Shown: positions 40,980 through 49,357 of the stretch, piece by piece
Numbering within the stretch: position 1 is the first letter of the stretch
How the letters are laid out: every line of letters begins with the position of its first letter
Assembly (NCBI GenBank): GCA_902493795.1
Contig: CABUQZ010000001.1
Span: 108,535-172,534 of the forward strand
Source of the DNA: an uncultured Clostridium sp.
GTDB taxonomy: Bacteria; Bacillota_I; Bacilli_A; RF39; UBA660
Direction: 5' to 3'
DNA length: 64,000 nucleotides
Program-made: the position numbers and the translations under genes
The notes under the pieces: generated by a model
The model's input: the letters and a program-made list of their open reading frames with translations, nothing else
What the model was told of the DNA's origin: nothing
Database searches by the model: none

Positions 40980-41549
40980 TTAGTAAATAAATTTAGATGG
41001 AACTTCTTCTTTATTAATCAAATAGACATTTGTAAATTCTAAATCAACTTTTTTAAAAGTGATTTTATTATCAAGAATATGTTTATAATAAACAAATCCA
41101 TCTTCTGCTCCTAAATATTCAATTTTTGCTTTCCTATCATCTAAAAGAATATTTGAATTAAGACGCTTATTATTGCCAGTCTTTAAGTCAAAAGATTCTG
41201 AACATAATCCAAAAAGATATAATGTAGAATCTGTCCAAACAATCTTTTTTCCTTCTACACATTGTGTAAAGACACCATCTAAAGAAAAAACTTTTTCATA
41301 ATCTTCGTGATTTGTATTTTTGAACACAGCATAGGTAGTTAATTCACCATTCTCATCAACAGCTAGAGCATATTCATTATAAACAGATACTTTTTCAAGG
41401 TTTCTATAAAGTCTTATATCCCTATAATCATTTTCACCAGCTAAATTAGATATTATTTTAACTCCAAATATCATACAAACTAATATTAAAATTATAAGTG
41501 CAACTAATAAACCATAAATAATTAAATATTTTATTTTAATCTTTTTCAT
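40980..41549 (-). CDS. Membrane-anchored extracytoplasmic protein, unrecognised
   Basis: A 189-residue protein. Basic N-terminus and one helix (about residues 8-32), then an extracytoplasmic domain with alternating beta pattern (YALAVDENGELTTYAVF, FVYYKHILDNKITFKKVD) that suggests a beta-propeller-like or DUF-type fold. Two cysteines (near residues 115 and 138) may form a disulfide. No family recognised. Confidence 0.6.
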   Translation of the reverse strand: MKKIKIKYLIIYGLLVALIILILVCMIFGVKIISNLAGENDYRDIRLYRNLEKVSVYNEYALAVDENGELTTYAVFKNTNHEDYEKVFSLDGVFTQCVEGKKIVWTDSTLYLFGLCSESFDLKTGNNKRLNSNILLDDRKAKIEYLGAEDGFVYYKHILDNKITFKKVDLEFTNVYLINKEEVPSKFIY

Positions 41550-41717
41550 AAAAACCTTCCAATTTTTTCAAAAATTCAAATCCATACACTTTTTTGCTCA
41601 AATCAAGCCAATATAGAATATGAAAAACTTTGTTAATATTAAATGCTTCATTTTTTCCATAATAAGATATAAGTTACATTAAATATCCTATCTAATGCTT
41701 TAATATATCGTATTATC

Positions 41718-42299
41718 TTATATCAATTTATTATTGTTTAATTTTTTCTCTGCATACTCACATTTATACGTCTTCCTAGAACACTTTAATATATAGGAAT
41801 TATGTTCTCCAAACACTTCATGAGCTAATAAATACATATACTCATCATTAATACTATTTATAGAAGAATAGTATAAATCTTCATCTGGAAATGAGAATTT
41901 AAATTCTTTTTTATCTATTTTTTCTTTGTTAAATTTATATTCGCAAACTCCTGATACGTTATTTTCACAAGTATGTGTATAAAATTTTCCTTCGAAAAAT
42001 ATTCCTACTTCATCGGAAAGCGGAGATGAACCACCTAGTATCTCCAATAAAATATAATCATCTTTTGCAATTTGATAAAACAATCCATTAGTAGAATACT
42101 TATCAGACTTTGGAGTAAAATAGGCAATAACATAAATATCTTCTACACTATTTTTTTCATCATATACTTTATTAATAATAAGAGCTCGATCATTTAAATT
42201 ATAATGTTCATAATTATCAAATGATTTTTTTGTATTTTCTACACCTAACGAGCATCCACAAAGAATAAGAGAAATAAAAATTAAAAATATTTTTTTCAT
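41718..42299 (-). CDS. Lipoprotein, intact paralogue of the frameshifted copy
   Basis: A 193-residue lipoprotein: MKKIFLIFISLILCGC (lipobox LCGC, Cys16), then SLGVENTKKSFDNYEHYNLN, nearly identical to the 39481-40052 copy through the first 60 residues and in the C-terminal cysteine-rich part (LKCSRKTYKCEYAEK). Four cysteines in the mature C-terminal half may pair. Function unknown. It lies just downstream of the XRE-membrane regulator, and the 43-base repeat 1 sits between them. Confidence 0.7.
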   Translation of the reverse strand: MKKIFLIFISLILCGCSLGVENTKKSFDNYEHYNLNDRALIINKVYDEKNSVEDIYVIAYFTPKSDKYSTNGLFYQIAKDDYILLEILGGSSPLSDEVGIFFEGKFYTHTCENNVSGVCEYKFNKEKIDKKEFKFSFPDEDLYYSSINSINDEYMYLLAHEVFGEHNSYILKCSRKTYKCEYAEKKLNNNKLI

Positions 42300-42372
42300 A
42301 AAAGCCTCCTAAAAAATACTTGTATTAATATTAGATAATACAAAATAAATATATTTGTTATATGTCAAAAAC

Positions 42373-42415
42373 TTAACAACCTAAATAGTCCCATAAGGTG
42401 ACCAAAAAAGTCACA
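42373..42415 (-). repeat. 43-bp intergenic element, copy 1
   Basis: 41 of 43 bases match 44150-44192. It contains the inverted repeat GTGAC-N7-GTCAC (42398-42414) immediately beyond the XRE stop codon and upstream of the lipoprotein gene. Flanking sequence (AGATAATACAAAATAAAT versus AGATAGTACAAAATAAAT) is also shared. Confidence 0.7.
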
Positions 42416-43240
42416 TCAAAAGAATGTATCATTTGAGTATGTTTTATCTACAACAAGAGGTACCACAATTTCACCATATCTACCATCATTTTCTTTATAA
42501 GAAATTATTAAATATAAATTTTCTAAATCTATTTTTTGAAACGCATCACTAAACTCTTCGTTATATTCTTCAACAGCAAGTATTGTTTTGCTGGACAACA
42601 CATAATCAAAAGGAAGACATTTATTATCACTATTCCCATTAGAATTGGAATTATCAAATCCTACACTATACAAAATTGTTTTTCCATTATATATAGTAAC
42701 ATCAAGAGCAGTAACACATAGCTCCTTATCAGTACCAATGAATTCATCAAAATAAGCAATATTAGTGATAGCGACAAAAGTATTATTTCTATTATAAACT
42801 ACATACCCATCCAAACCAACATTATCTAAAGTACTCTTAATAGAATACACTTTAAATTTATTATAATTATTTACTAAAAACAAAGAAGAGAAAATTAAAT
42901 AAAATAGCAAAAGTATAATTCCAAAAATAAAAATTATTTTTCTTTTTGACTTTTTATTATAATATTGCAATCCTTCAATTGCTTTTTTATTATTTTCAAG
43001 CAATTCATCATTGCTTTGTTTTGTGTGATCTATTTTTTCACCTGTTAATAATTCTTGTATATCTAATTCTAATATTTCACTCAACTCTAAAAGTAAAGAA
43101 ATATCAGGTGCATTTACTCCACGTTCCCACTTTGAAACAGTTTTTTCATTGACTCCCAACAATTCTGAAAGTTTATTTTGAGTTAATCCTTTATCTTTTC
43201 TAGATGAAGCAATAATCCTACCAACTTTTTTTAAATCCAT
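42416..43240 (-). CDS. XRE-family regulator with membrane helix and extracytoplasmic domain
   Basis: A 274-residue protein. The Cro/C1 HTH is at residues 5-62 (GLTQNKLSELLGVNEKTVSK, then WERGVNAPDISLLL). One membrane helix follows (about 101-122), then a 150-residue outer domain that ends ...DKTYSNDTFF. The layout fits a one-component transmembrane regulator that senses something outside and controls nearby envelope genes. The paired 43-base elements with GTGAC/GTCAC arms near its targets are candidate operators. Not related in its outer part to the XRE protein at 26.8 kb. Confidence 0.8.
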   Translation of the reverse strand: MDLKKVGRIIASSRKDKGLTQNKLSELLGVNEKTVSKWERGVNAPDISLLLELSEILELDIQELLTGEKIDHTKQSNDELLENNKKAIEGLQYYNKKSKRKIIFIFGIILLLFYLIFSSLFLVNNYNKFKVYSIKSTLDNVGLDGYVVYNRNNTFVAITNIAYFDEFIGTDKELCVTALDVTIYNGKTILYSVGFDNSNSNGNSDNKCLPFDYVLSSKTILAVEEYNEEFSDAFQKIDLENLYLIISYKENDGRYGEIVVPLVVDKTYSNDTFF

Positions 43241-43305
43241 ACTCTACCTCTTAATTCTAAATATATTATATATTACATTTATAATATAAATATTAATTTT
43301 TATAG

Positions 43306-44079
43306 TTAATTACAAAATTCATTATCAAAATTAACATCATTTGGCTCAAGATAAATATCACCTTTATTTTTTGAATTACATCTTATCAAAGAAAAATCTT
43401 TTGTTTTATAAAGAGTATAATCTGATTTATCATTTTCAACTCTTAAAATTTCTCCTTTTTCTACTTGATAATCAAGAAGAGAAATAACATCATCAACTGT
43501 TATCCATTTATGTTTTAATATAGAATGAAAATCTATCATTTTTCCTTTTCCATTTTTAAATAGCAGTCTTCCATTAGTTAAATCATAGTATATGGTATGA
43601 GTAACATTATTGTTATCATTATAATATAATTCATATGGTTTTGTAGAACCTGATGAATATCTTAAAAAAGAATAATTTGTTTTTAAAGGATCAGTAACTT
43701 TATTACAATAATTATTATTGTATTTTCCAGAATAGTATTTTATATAAATATTATTAAATAAAAATCCCTTTTTAATATCATAACTTACAATAGTGACATC
43801 ATTTTCTGTGTCATAATAATATTCATCATTTCTACATAAATATCTTTCGTAATCTGCTTTAATTATAGAAACATCTATCTTTGTAGAAAAGATACTTTTT
43901 AACGTCTTAAACATTAACATACTATCATATTCTTTATAAAAGAAAGAAAAAGAAGGAATCTTAATTTTTATATTATCATTATAGCTGTACATCACACTAC
44001 CATAAAAGAAAAATTTAATTAAAATAACAAACAATAAAACGATAATAACAAAAGTCACAATTATATATTTTCTTTTCAT
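43306..44079 (-). CDS. Membrane-anchored extracytoplasmic protein, unrecognised
   Basis: A 257-residue protein with one N-terminal helix (residues 6-26) and a Tyr- and Asn-rich outer domain with five or more cysteines (YLCRND, YCNK, RCNSK, EFCN). No family recognised. It is preceded by the second 43-base element (44150-44192), so it probably shares control with the lipoprotein at 41.7-42.3 kb. Confidence 0.6.
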   Translation of the reverse strand: MKRKYIIVTFVIIVLLFVILIKFFFYGSVMYSYNDNIKIKIPSFSFFYKEYDSMLMFKTLKSIFSTKIDVSIIKADYERYLCRNDEYYYDTENDVTIVSYDIKKGFLFNNIYIKYYSGKYNNNYCNKVTDPLKTNYSFLRYSSGSTKPYELYYNDNNNVTHTIYYDLTNGRLLFKNGKGKMIDFHSILKHKWITVDDVISLLDYQVEKGEILRVENDKSDYTLYKTKDFSLIRCNSKNKGDIYLEPNDVNFDNEFCN

Positions 44080-44149
44080 TTAGACCTCCAAAATTTTTTT
44101 ACAAAAATAAGATAGTACAAAATAAATTTATAACTAATTTATAAAAAAG

Positions 44150-44192
44150 TTAACAACCTAAATAGTCCCTTCAGGTGACCAAAAAAGTCACA
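44150..44192 (-). repeat. 43-bp intergenic element, copy 2
   Basis: Near-identical to 42373-42415 (two substitutions), with the same GTGAC-N7-GTCAC inverted repeat. It lies between the terminator of the 44227 gene and the start of the 43306 gene, so it is positioned as a regulatory region. Confidence 0.7.
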
Positions 44193-44202
44193 AAAAAATA
44201 AT

Positions 44203-44227
44203 CAAAAAAAAGAGGACTAAATCCCCT
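44203..44227 (-). terminator. Terminator of the 128-residue hydrophobic-protein gene
   Basis: AGGGGA/TCCTCT hairpin on the minus strand (44211-44227) followed by a run of Ts. Confidence 0.65.
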
Positions 44228-44613
44228 TATCTTACTCTTTTCTTACCGTTTGCTATTGTTGCATTATTTACACAAGCTTTTACTAGACGATATCCACCAT
44301 ATAGTACTGCACCACACGCTGCCCCTATTCCTAGTACAGTAGGTCCAGATATAACATCTACTGGTTTAGATGCAAAACCTAATATTCCAGCAATAGACTC
44401 AAAAGCATTTTGTGATTTTGCACCTGTAATATAACCACCAACTGTAGGTATCAAATTAGGAAAAGCTGTATTAACCATTCCAGCAACTCCAGCACCAATT
44501 GAAGCACCCTTTGTAATAATACCAACAGGCTTTCTGATAAGTTTTGCATTTGCAATGTCTCTATTCTTAGCTGAATTAGAAATTTTTAAAGATTTTACAA
44601 CTTCATTATTCAT
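44227..44613 (-). CDS. Small Gly/Ala-rich hydrophobic protein, unrecognised
   Basis: A 128-residue protein with two hydrophobic Gly/Ala-rich stretches (IITKGASIGAGVAGMVNTAF and VLGIGAACGAVLYGGYRLV) and a basic end (NGKKRVR). The composition resembles membrane-inserting or bacteriocin-like proteins, but there is no leader or immunity gene evidence. It sits 14 bases downstream of the coiled-coil gene and starts with GGGG as RBS, so the two are co-transcribed. Confidence 0.55.
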   Translation of the reverse strand: MNNEVVKSLKISNSAKNRDIANAKLIRKPVGIITKGASIGAGVAGMVNTAFPNLIPTVGGYITGAKSQNAFESIAGILGFASKPVDVISGPTVLGIGAACGAVLYGGYRLVKACVNNATIANGKKRVR

Positions 44614-44627
44614 AAATTTTTCCCCCT

Positions 44628-45947
44628 TTATATTCTTTTTGAAAGTACTTCTGATTCAAAATCATCACTGTCATCATAAATAATTTCACGTATAGAATCC
44701 ATTTCGTAATCTATTGAATCTTTTTCTTTTCTTGGACTAAATACCTTTTTCAAAGCTTTCTTAAATGAATTTTCATATATAGTAAAATTAATTAAATTAG
44801 ATAAAGTTTGAGAAGAACAAAAGCAATTAAAATCACGAATCATAATCTTTAAAGAACGTTTATTAGCTAAATATATTGGAATATTTTTAAATAAAGAACC
44901 TAAGTCTTTTACTAAACCGTTTCCATAAGGATTAACTCTTGATAAATTATATCTAGAAAAATCAACACGTAGTAATTCTTCAGGAGATTTAAATTCTCTT
45001 TTTTCAACTGGTTGTCTTTCAATATCAAAAGTAAATTTACCAGTAACAGGTGCAGGATAAGGATTTTTTACTAAAACCATTCCATTTTCATCAACTTCAA
45101 CAATAGATTCTAATTCTTTTTGTTTTCTTTCTGATGATGCTTTCTTTGATTCCTCTATCATTCCTTTTAGTTTGTTTTCGCCTTGTTCAACTGAACTAGG
45201 TACAAGATTAGCATCTCTTGTTAAATCCTTCTTTAATATAACTTTACTATTAGGATTCAATAAGGAAGTAGCGTTTTCAGTTACATCTATATTTTTAGGC
45301 TTAATAAGAGAAGTAGTTGAAGAAGAATCCAAAGCTGGATCTAAACCTGAAACTGAAATAGTTTCAGATACCTCTTCTTCCTTAGGAGTTTTATTTCTAA
45401 CTACTTTTTTATAGTTAGGATCATATTTTTTCAATAATCTAGTATTAAATCTTCTCTCTCTTTCATAAGAATTTTCTAATAGTTTTTCTTCTTCCTGAGA
45501 TAAATTTTCTTTAGTTGATAACTCTTTTATTGATAACATATAATCGTTTCTTTTAATTAAACGTAAATACTCACCTATATTGTTTCTTAATTCTTTAACT
45601 ATATTAGAGTATAAAGTAATATTTTCTTCACTAACATCTTTTTGTTTCATTATAGATTTTACTTTATTTAAATAGTAATTTAATTTATTACGAACATTTA
45701 CTAATTCTTCATTAGTCTTAGCATTTCGTATTTCATTAATTAATGATTTTATAAGTTCTCTAGCATTACAAAGAGCCTCATTTGCTTTTTTATCATTAGC
45801 ATCATCTTTTAATAAAGTCGAGATGATAACTTCATCAATATCTAAACAAATATTAGTATTGTTTGAATCAATAGACTTTGTAATAAGTTCTAAGGCTAAT
45901 TTTCTATTCTCTTCTAATTTCTTAATATACTTTTCAATTTTATTCAT
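44628..45947 (-). CDS. Coiled-coil protein, unrecognised
   Basis: A 439-residue cytoplasmic protein. Residues 1-170 are mainly helical and heptad-like (IEKYIKKLEENRKLALELI onward). Residues 190-280 are Ser/Asn-rich and probably disordered. The C-terminal part (about 300-400) contains the more globular FDIERQPVEKREFKSPEELL and a CFCSS pair. No family recognised. The ATG at 45947 is preferred behind GGTGATAAT. Its start overlaps the end of the 39-residue gene upstream, so translation is probably coupled. Confidence 0.6.
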   Translation of the reverse strand: MNKIEKYIKKLEENRKLALELITKSIDSNNTNICLDIDEVIISTLLKDDANDKKANEALCNARELIKSLINEIRNAKTNEELVNVRNKLNYYLNKVKSIMKQKDVSEENITLYSNIVKELRNNIGEYLRLIKRNDYMLSIKELSTKENLSQEEEKLLENSYERERRFNTRLLKKYDPNYKKVVRNKTPKEEEVSETISVSGLDPALDSSSTTSLIKPKNIDVTENATSLLNPNSKVILKKDLTRDANLVPSSVEQGENKLKGMIEESKKASSERKQKELESIVEVDENGMVLVKNPYPAPVTGKFTFDIERQPVEKREFKSPEELLRVDFSRYNLSRVNPYGNGLVKDLGSLFKNIPIYLANKRSLKIMIRDFNCFCSSQTLSNLINFTIYENSFKKALKKVFSPRKEKDSIDYEMDSIREIIYDDSDDFESEVLSKRI

Positions 45948-46059
45948 TATTATCACCAGATTCCTTATTATTCAAAATTTCTTCAAAATCTTCTAATAAT
46001 GCTAAAACTTTAACTAAATTTTCATCACTTAGATTCTCTAAGTCTTTTTCACTAACCAT
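45940..46059 (-). CDS. Small acidic protein, 39 residues
   Basis: A small gene reading MVSEKDLENLSDENLVKVLA and ending in a TAA that overlaps the next gene's start by 8 bases. A strong GGGGGT RBS lies 7 bases upstream of the ATG, and a near-consensus promoter (46085-46113) precedes it. Probably a leader gene of the coiled-coil/hydrophobic-protein operon. No family recognised. Confidence 0.6.
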   Translation of the reverse strand: MVSEKDLENLSDENLVKVLALLEDFEEILNNKESGDNNE

Positions 46060-46084
46060 ATATTTACCCCCATTAATTGCGCAT

Positions 46085-46113
46085 ATTATACCATATTTTA
46101 TAAAAAAAGTCAA
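46085..46113 (-). promoter_or_regulatory. Extended -10 promoter of the 39-residue gene operon
   Basis: On the minus strand TTGACT (46113-46108), a 17-base spacer ending in TGG, and TATAAT (46090-46085). TGGTATAATAT is shared with the promoters at 48049 and 55558. Confidence 0.7.
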
Positions 46114-46145
46114 AAAAACCCATTATTTTCAAGGCTTAGAAGAAA

Positions 46146-47081
46146 TTATCTAAAAAACCTTTTTCTTTCATTAGAAGGAACTAACTTCTTTATGGCTATT
46201 ATTTCATCCTCTAATCTTTTTTCTTTATCTGTCTGATAATTAGTTAAAAACGAAGATTCTTTTTCATAAATTCCTGTTTTAGAATTAAAAGTATATCTCT
46301 CTAATCTATGCACTTTCCAGTCCATCAACAAATAATTAAAATATCTTTCATTTACATTTAAATGTGTTGTAGTAATTATTCTAGGTTCTATTTCACTATC
46401 TTTTTTACAAGGATTAACTACACTACCATTTGGTTTAAATCTCTCAATAGAATCATATCCTAACATAGTTACACAAATATCTTTGAAGTATTGCATCAAA
46501 ACAAATTTGACATATCTTTCATAATTTTCATTAGTTGGATCTTCTTTTCCTGTTAATTTCTCGAAAAGAGCTTTATTAACTACTTCTACTTTTCTATTAA
46601 TTGCTTTAAAGAAATCTTTATTTTGGTATGCATTTTTAAAAAATATAATTAAATCTTTTTTAAAAACATCATATTCATTTGAACGATTCATTTTAGAAAG
46701 AATATCATGATAAAAACCATCTAGATATTTTAAAAAAGCTGTATAACCCAAATCATTAAGCCCAGAACCATCAAACTTAAACCTTATCCCTCTTTGTATA
46801 ATCTCTCCAGTATCTTCTAGTACATTACCCTCAAATATATATGGATACTCTTCCAAGAAAGATTGTAAATTTTTTATGTTAGTATTTTTAACAACAAAAC
46901 TAAAAAATCCAATAAAAAATGCCGCTAAAGGATTTCCCCAAGAAACATGTCCTCCTAATGATTCTTTAATAGAATTATCATAATCAATAAGTGTACCATT
47001 AGGTGAGATATATCCTATAAAAGGTTTATTAGTAGTAGTCTCTCTATTTTTAATTTCATCTCCAAAGTACGTAACTGCCAT
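46146..47081 (-). CDS. Uncharacterised protein, 311 residues
   Basis: Predicted cytoplasmic protein with no signal peptide. It starts MAVTYFGDEI, has a moderately hydrophobic stretch NPLAAFFIGFFSFVV near residues 50-64, and a charged helical C-terminus. No family recognised. It begins eight bases after the DUF3419-like gene behind GGTGATATT, so it belongs to the same transcript. Confidence 0.55.
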   Translation of the reverse strand: MAVTYFGDEIKNRETTTNKPFIGYISPNGTLIDYDNSIKESLGGHVSWGNPLAAFFIGFFSFVVKNTNIKNLQSFLEEYPYIFEGNVLEDTGEIIQRGIRFKFDGSGLNDLGYTAFLKYLDGFYHDILSKMNRSNEYDVFKKDLIIFFKNAYQNKDFFKAINRKVEVVNKALFEKLTGKEDPTNENYERYVKFVLMQYFKDICVTMLGYDSIERFKPNGSVVNPCKKDSEIEPRIITTTHLNVNERYFNYLLMDWKVHRLERYTFNSKTGIYEKESSFLTNYQTDKEKRLEDEIIAIKKLVPSNERKRFFR

Positions 47082-47089
47082 AATATCAC

Positions 47090-48025
47090 CTATCTTTTCT
47101 TAGTGTAAGTGTATACCTTATCGATATCATTTACTTTTTTTGCATAAAGCCCCATTTTATCATACTTATCAGTGTCACCTTCAAATCCACCAAAAGAATA
47201 GAAAAGCATTTTTCCATCATCTTCAAGAAAAGGACTCATTCTTCTAATAAGTTTAGGCATCTCTTTTTTAGATATTAAAGAATATATAGAAGAAAAATTT
47301 ATTTCAGAGAATTTTCCATCTACTGATTTATTTAAATTAATTGCTTCAATTCTATGAAAAGGAATATCTATTCCACTTTTTAAAATTGACTGAAGTTTAT
47401 CATAATTTTTTCCTTCAAAATAATTATTAAAATGTCTTACACCATAAGGGACCTTATAAAGAAAAGAACAATAATTTTCAGGAAATTTGCTTTCTTTATA
47501 ATAATACCAAAAATTATAAGACTCTCTAGATAAAGGAAGTTCATCTAAATGTTCTAAAGCATATGTTAATAAAGAATCAGCATTTTCTAAAAATTCGTTA
47601 TATTGAAACTTCTCAATACAAGCTCGTTTTAATTCAAAATAATATCTTGTAAATGCGTTAATATCAAAAGACTCGATATTTTCAGCTCCATTTACTATAT
47701 AGTTAAAGACATGATCACCAGAAGATAAAACAGTTAATATTCTATCATTTCCATCATAAGAACCAATTGAATCTTTAATATTTTCAGTAGCATACTCATA
47801 AACTCTATCATACATAGAAAAAGATGATGTAGAAGTATGATCAACATTTACAAACTTTAAAGCATCTCTTTCTCTAATATACTTATCAACTTCTTTAACT
47901 ATTAAAAGAACCTCTTCATCACTAAACTTATTTCCAACAATTCTTCTAACTGTCAAAATAGGATTACTTTGAAAAGCTAATAATTTTTTCTTATTATTTA
48001 TAATCGTTTTTATCACAGAATCCAT
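47090..48025 (-). CDS. DUF3419/BtaA-like Rossmann protein with an NPxxxV leader-like N-terminus
   Basis: A 311-residue protein. Residues 98-123 (TVLSSGDHVFNYIVNGAENI, then ESFDIN) followed by YYFELKRACIE resemble the SAM-binding region of DUF3419 proteins (BtaA type aminocarboxypropyl or methyl transferase-like). The start (FQSNPILTVRRIVGNKFSDE, residues 18-37) resembles the core of the 72-residue protein encoded just upstream. The paralogue at 48535-49356 is alignable along most of the length. Start ATG at 48025 behind GGGGGT. The reaction is unknown; no lipid genes are adjacent. Confidence 0.6.
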   Translation of the reverse strand: MDSVIKTIINNKKKLLAFQSNPILTVRRIVGNKFSDEEVLLIVKEVDKYIRERDALKFVNVDHTSTSSFSMYDRVYEYATENIKDSIGSYDGNDRILTVLSSGDHVFNYIVNGAENIESFDINAFTRYYFELKRACIEKFQYNEFLENADSLLTYALEHLDELPLSRESYNFWYYYKESKFPENYCSFLYKVPYGVRHFNNYFEGKNYDKLQSILKSGIDIPFHRIEAINLNKSVDGKFSEINFSSIYSLISKKEMPKLIRRMSPFLEDDGKMLFYSFGGFEGDTDKYDKMGLYAKKVNDIDKVYTYTKKR

Positions 48026-48048
48026 AATTACCCCCAAAATTAAACGAT

Positions 48049-48077
48049 ATTATACCACAAAACACATAAAAAATCAC
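48049..48077 (-). promoter_or_regulatory. Extended -10 promoter of the DUF3419-like gene (48025)
   Basis: On the minus strand GTGATT (48077-48072), a 17-base spacer ending in TTTTGTGG and TATAAT (48054-48049). The TTTTGTGGTATAATAT core is shared with 55558-55586. Confidence 0.65.
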
Positions 48078-48096
48078 TATTTTTTTTTAAAATAAA

Positions 48097-48125
48097 AAGT
48101 ATTCTAGAAATAATCTAAAATACTT
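48097..48125 (-). terminator. Terminator of the 72-residue protein gene
   Basis: A 12-bp stem with one wobble pair (48097-48108 with 48114-48125) followed on the minus strand by TTTATTTT. Confidence 0.7.
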
Positions 48126-48145
48126 ATTAAAGACCTAATAACAAA

Positions 48146-48364
48146 TTATTTTCCAAATATTCCAGTAACTTTTCCTAATAAATCTTTTCCTTGATCTGCA
48201 GCAAGTTTTGCTTTAACTCCATCAATTACTCCATTTATCTGATCATCTGGAAGATCTACTCCTATAACTCCTTCAACAGCACTTACAGGATTTTTAGTAA
48301 AGCTTTCCATAAATTTTGGATCATCTTTTACTTTTTTTACTATTTCTTCAATTTTCTCTTTCAT
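48146..48364 (-). CDS. Small conserved-type protein with NPVSAVEGVIGVDLP core
   Basis: A 72-residue helical protein: basic/acidic N-terminal helix, then SFTKNPVSAVEGVIGVDLPD, a second helix and a Gly-rich tail (LLGKVTGIFGK). Small proteins of this make-up are common in gut Firmicutes, but their function is unknown. The NP..AVE...G.DLP pattern is reminiscent of the leader domains of some peptide natural products (NHLP/Nif11 type), and the same motif recurs in the N-terminus of the DUF3419-like protein next to it. It is flanked by its own terminator. Confidence 0.6.
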   Translation of the reverse strand: MKEKIEEIVKKVKDDPKFMESFTKNPVSAVEGVIGVDLPDDQINGVIDGVKAKLAADQGKDLLGKVTGIFGK

Positions 48365-48534
48365 CTTTAATTCCTTTCATTTTATAAATTACATATATTA
48401 TTTTAAAATATCAATAAACAATTGTCTATCATTAAAATAACTAAATTTATATCTACTATGTTTATATACACAATTAAAGTTTATATAATTAAACAAAGAG
48501 AAAAAAATTTACTTTTCTTTAGAAATTATATAGG

Positions 48535-49356
48535 CTATTTTTTTAAAGTATATACTTTTTGTTTGTTACTTAATGTTATCTCTTCAAAATTAGATTCTAT
48601 TGCATAAGTTGGTCTTCCATAACCATAAAGAATTATTCTTCCGTCATTAGTTAAATGTTCTTGAATTTTTGGTACTAATTTATCTATAACTTCTTTAGGC
48701 TTAGGTACATAATCAAAAACATTTGACAAATTAATTTCACTATATTTACCATTCATGTTATTAGGTAAATCAACAACATTACATAAATGAAAAGGAACAC
48801 TAAAACCATTTAATAGTATAGATTTAAGCTTATCATAGTTTTCTTTTTCAAAATAAATATTATAGGCTTTTCTTTTTTGTCTAATCATACCTCCAGATCT
48901 AGATAAAATATACATTTGGTCATCAGCATTTAATATACAATACTTCCAAAATAAATATGTGTCTCTATCTAAATAATTACGATATAAATCAAGATCTTTT
49001 AAAGTTAAATCAAATGATACTCTGTTAGATAAATTATTATATTCTTCACATGAAAGTGTCATTATTTCAGCACACTTTAATTTAAAAAAGTAATTAGTTA
49101 CTTTATTAATATCAAAAGTTTCAATATTAGATGCTCCCTTTAGTAAATAATTAAACACATGATCACCTGATGATAAAATAGTTAATATTCTATCATTATC
49201 TGTGTAATTTCCCAAAGCTTCTCTTAAATTTTCGGTAGTAAACTCATAAAATGATGAATATTTATGAAATTTCATTTTTCTATTATATACACCATCAAGA
49301 AATTTTTTTGCATCAACTATACCAATATCTTCTTCTTTTTTCCACCTGAAAAACAT
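48535..49356 (-). CDS. DUF3419/BtaA-like Rossmann protein, paralogue
   Basis: A 273-residue protein. It shares NDRILTILSSGDHVFNYLLK (residues 54-73), then IETFDIN and LKCAEI, with the 47090 gene, but lacks its NPxxxV N-terminal segment. The C-terminal part aligns as well (YFEKENYDKLKSILLNGFSV, GRIILYGYG). The start at 49356 has the GGGGG RBS inside the last codons of the upstream gene (49358), one base apart, so the two are translationally coupled. Catalytic function unproven. Confidence 0.6.
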   Translation of the reverse strand: MFFRWKKEEDIGIVDAKKFLDGVYNRKMKFHKYSSFYEFTTENLREALGNYTDNDRILTILSSGDHVFNYLLKGASNIETFDINKVTNYFFKLKCAEIMTLSCEEYNNLSNRVSFDLTLKDLDLYRNYLDRDTYLFWKYCILNADDQMYILSRSGGMIRQKRKAYNIYFEKENYDKLKSILLNGFSVPFHLCNVVDLPNNMNGKYSEINLSNVFDYVPKPKEVIDKLVPKIQEHLTNDGRIILYGYGRPTYAIESNFEEITLSNKQKVYTLKK

Positions 49357-49357
49357 T

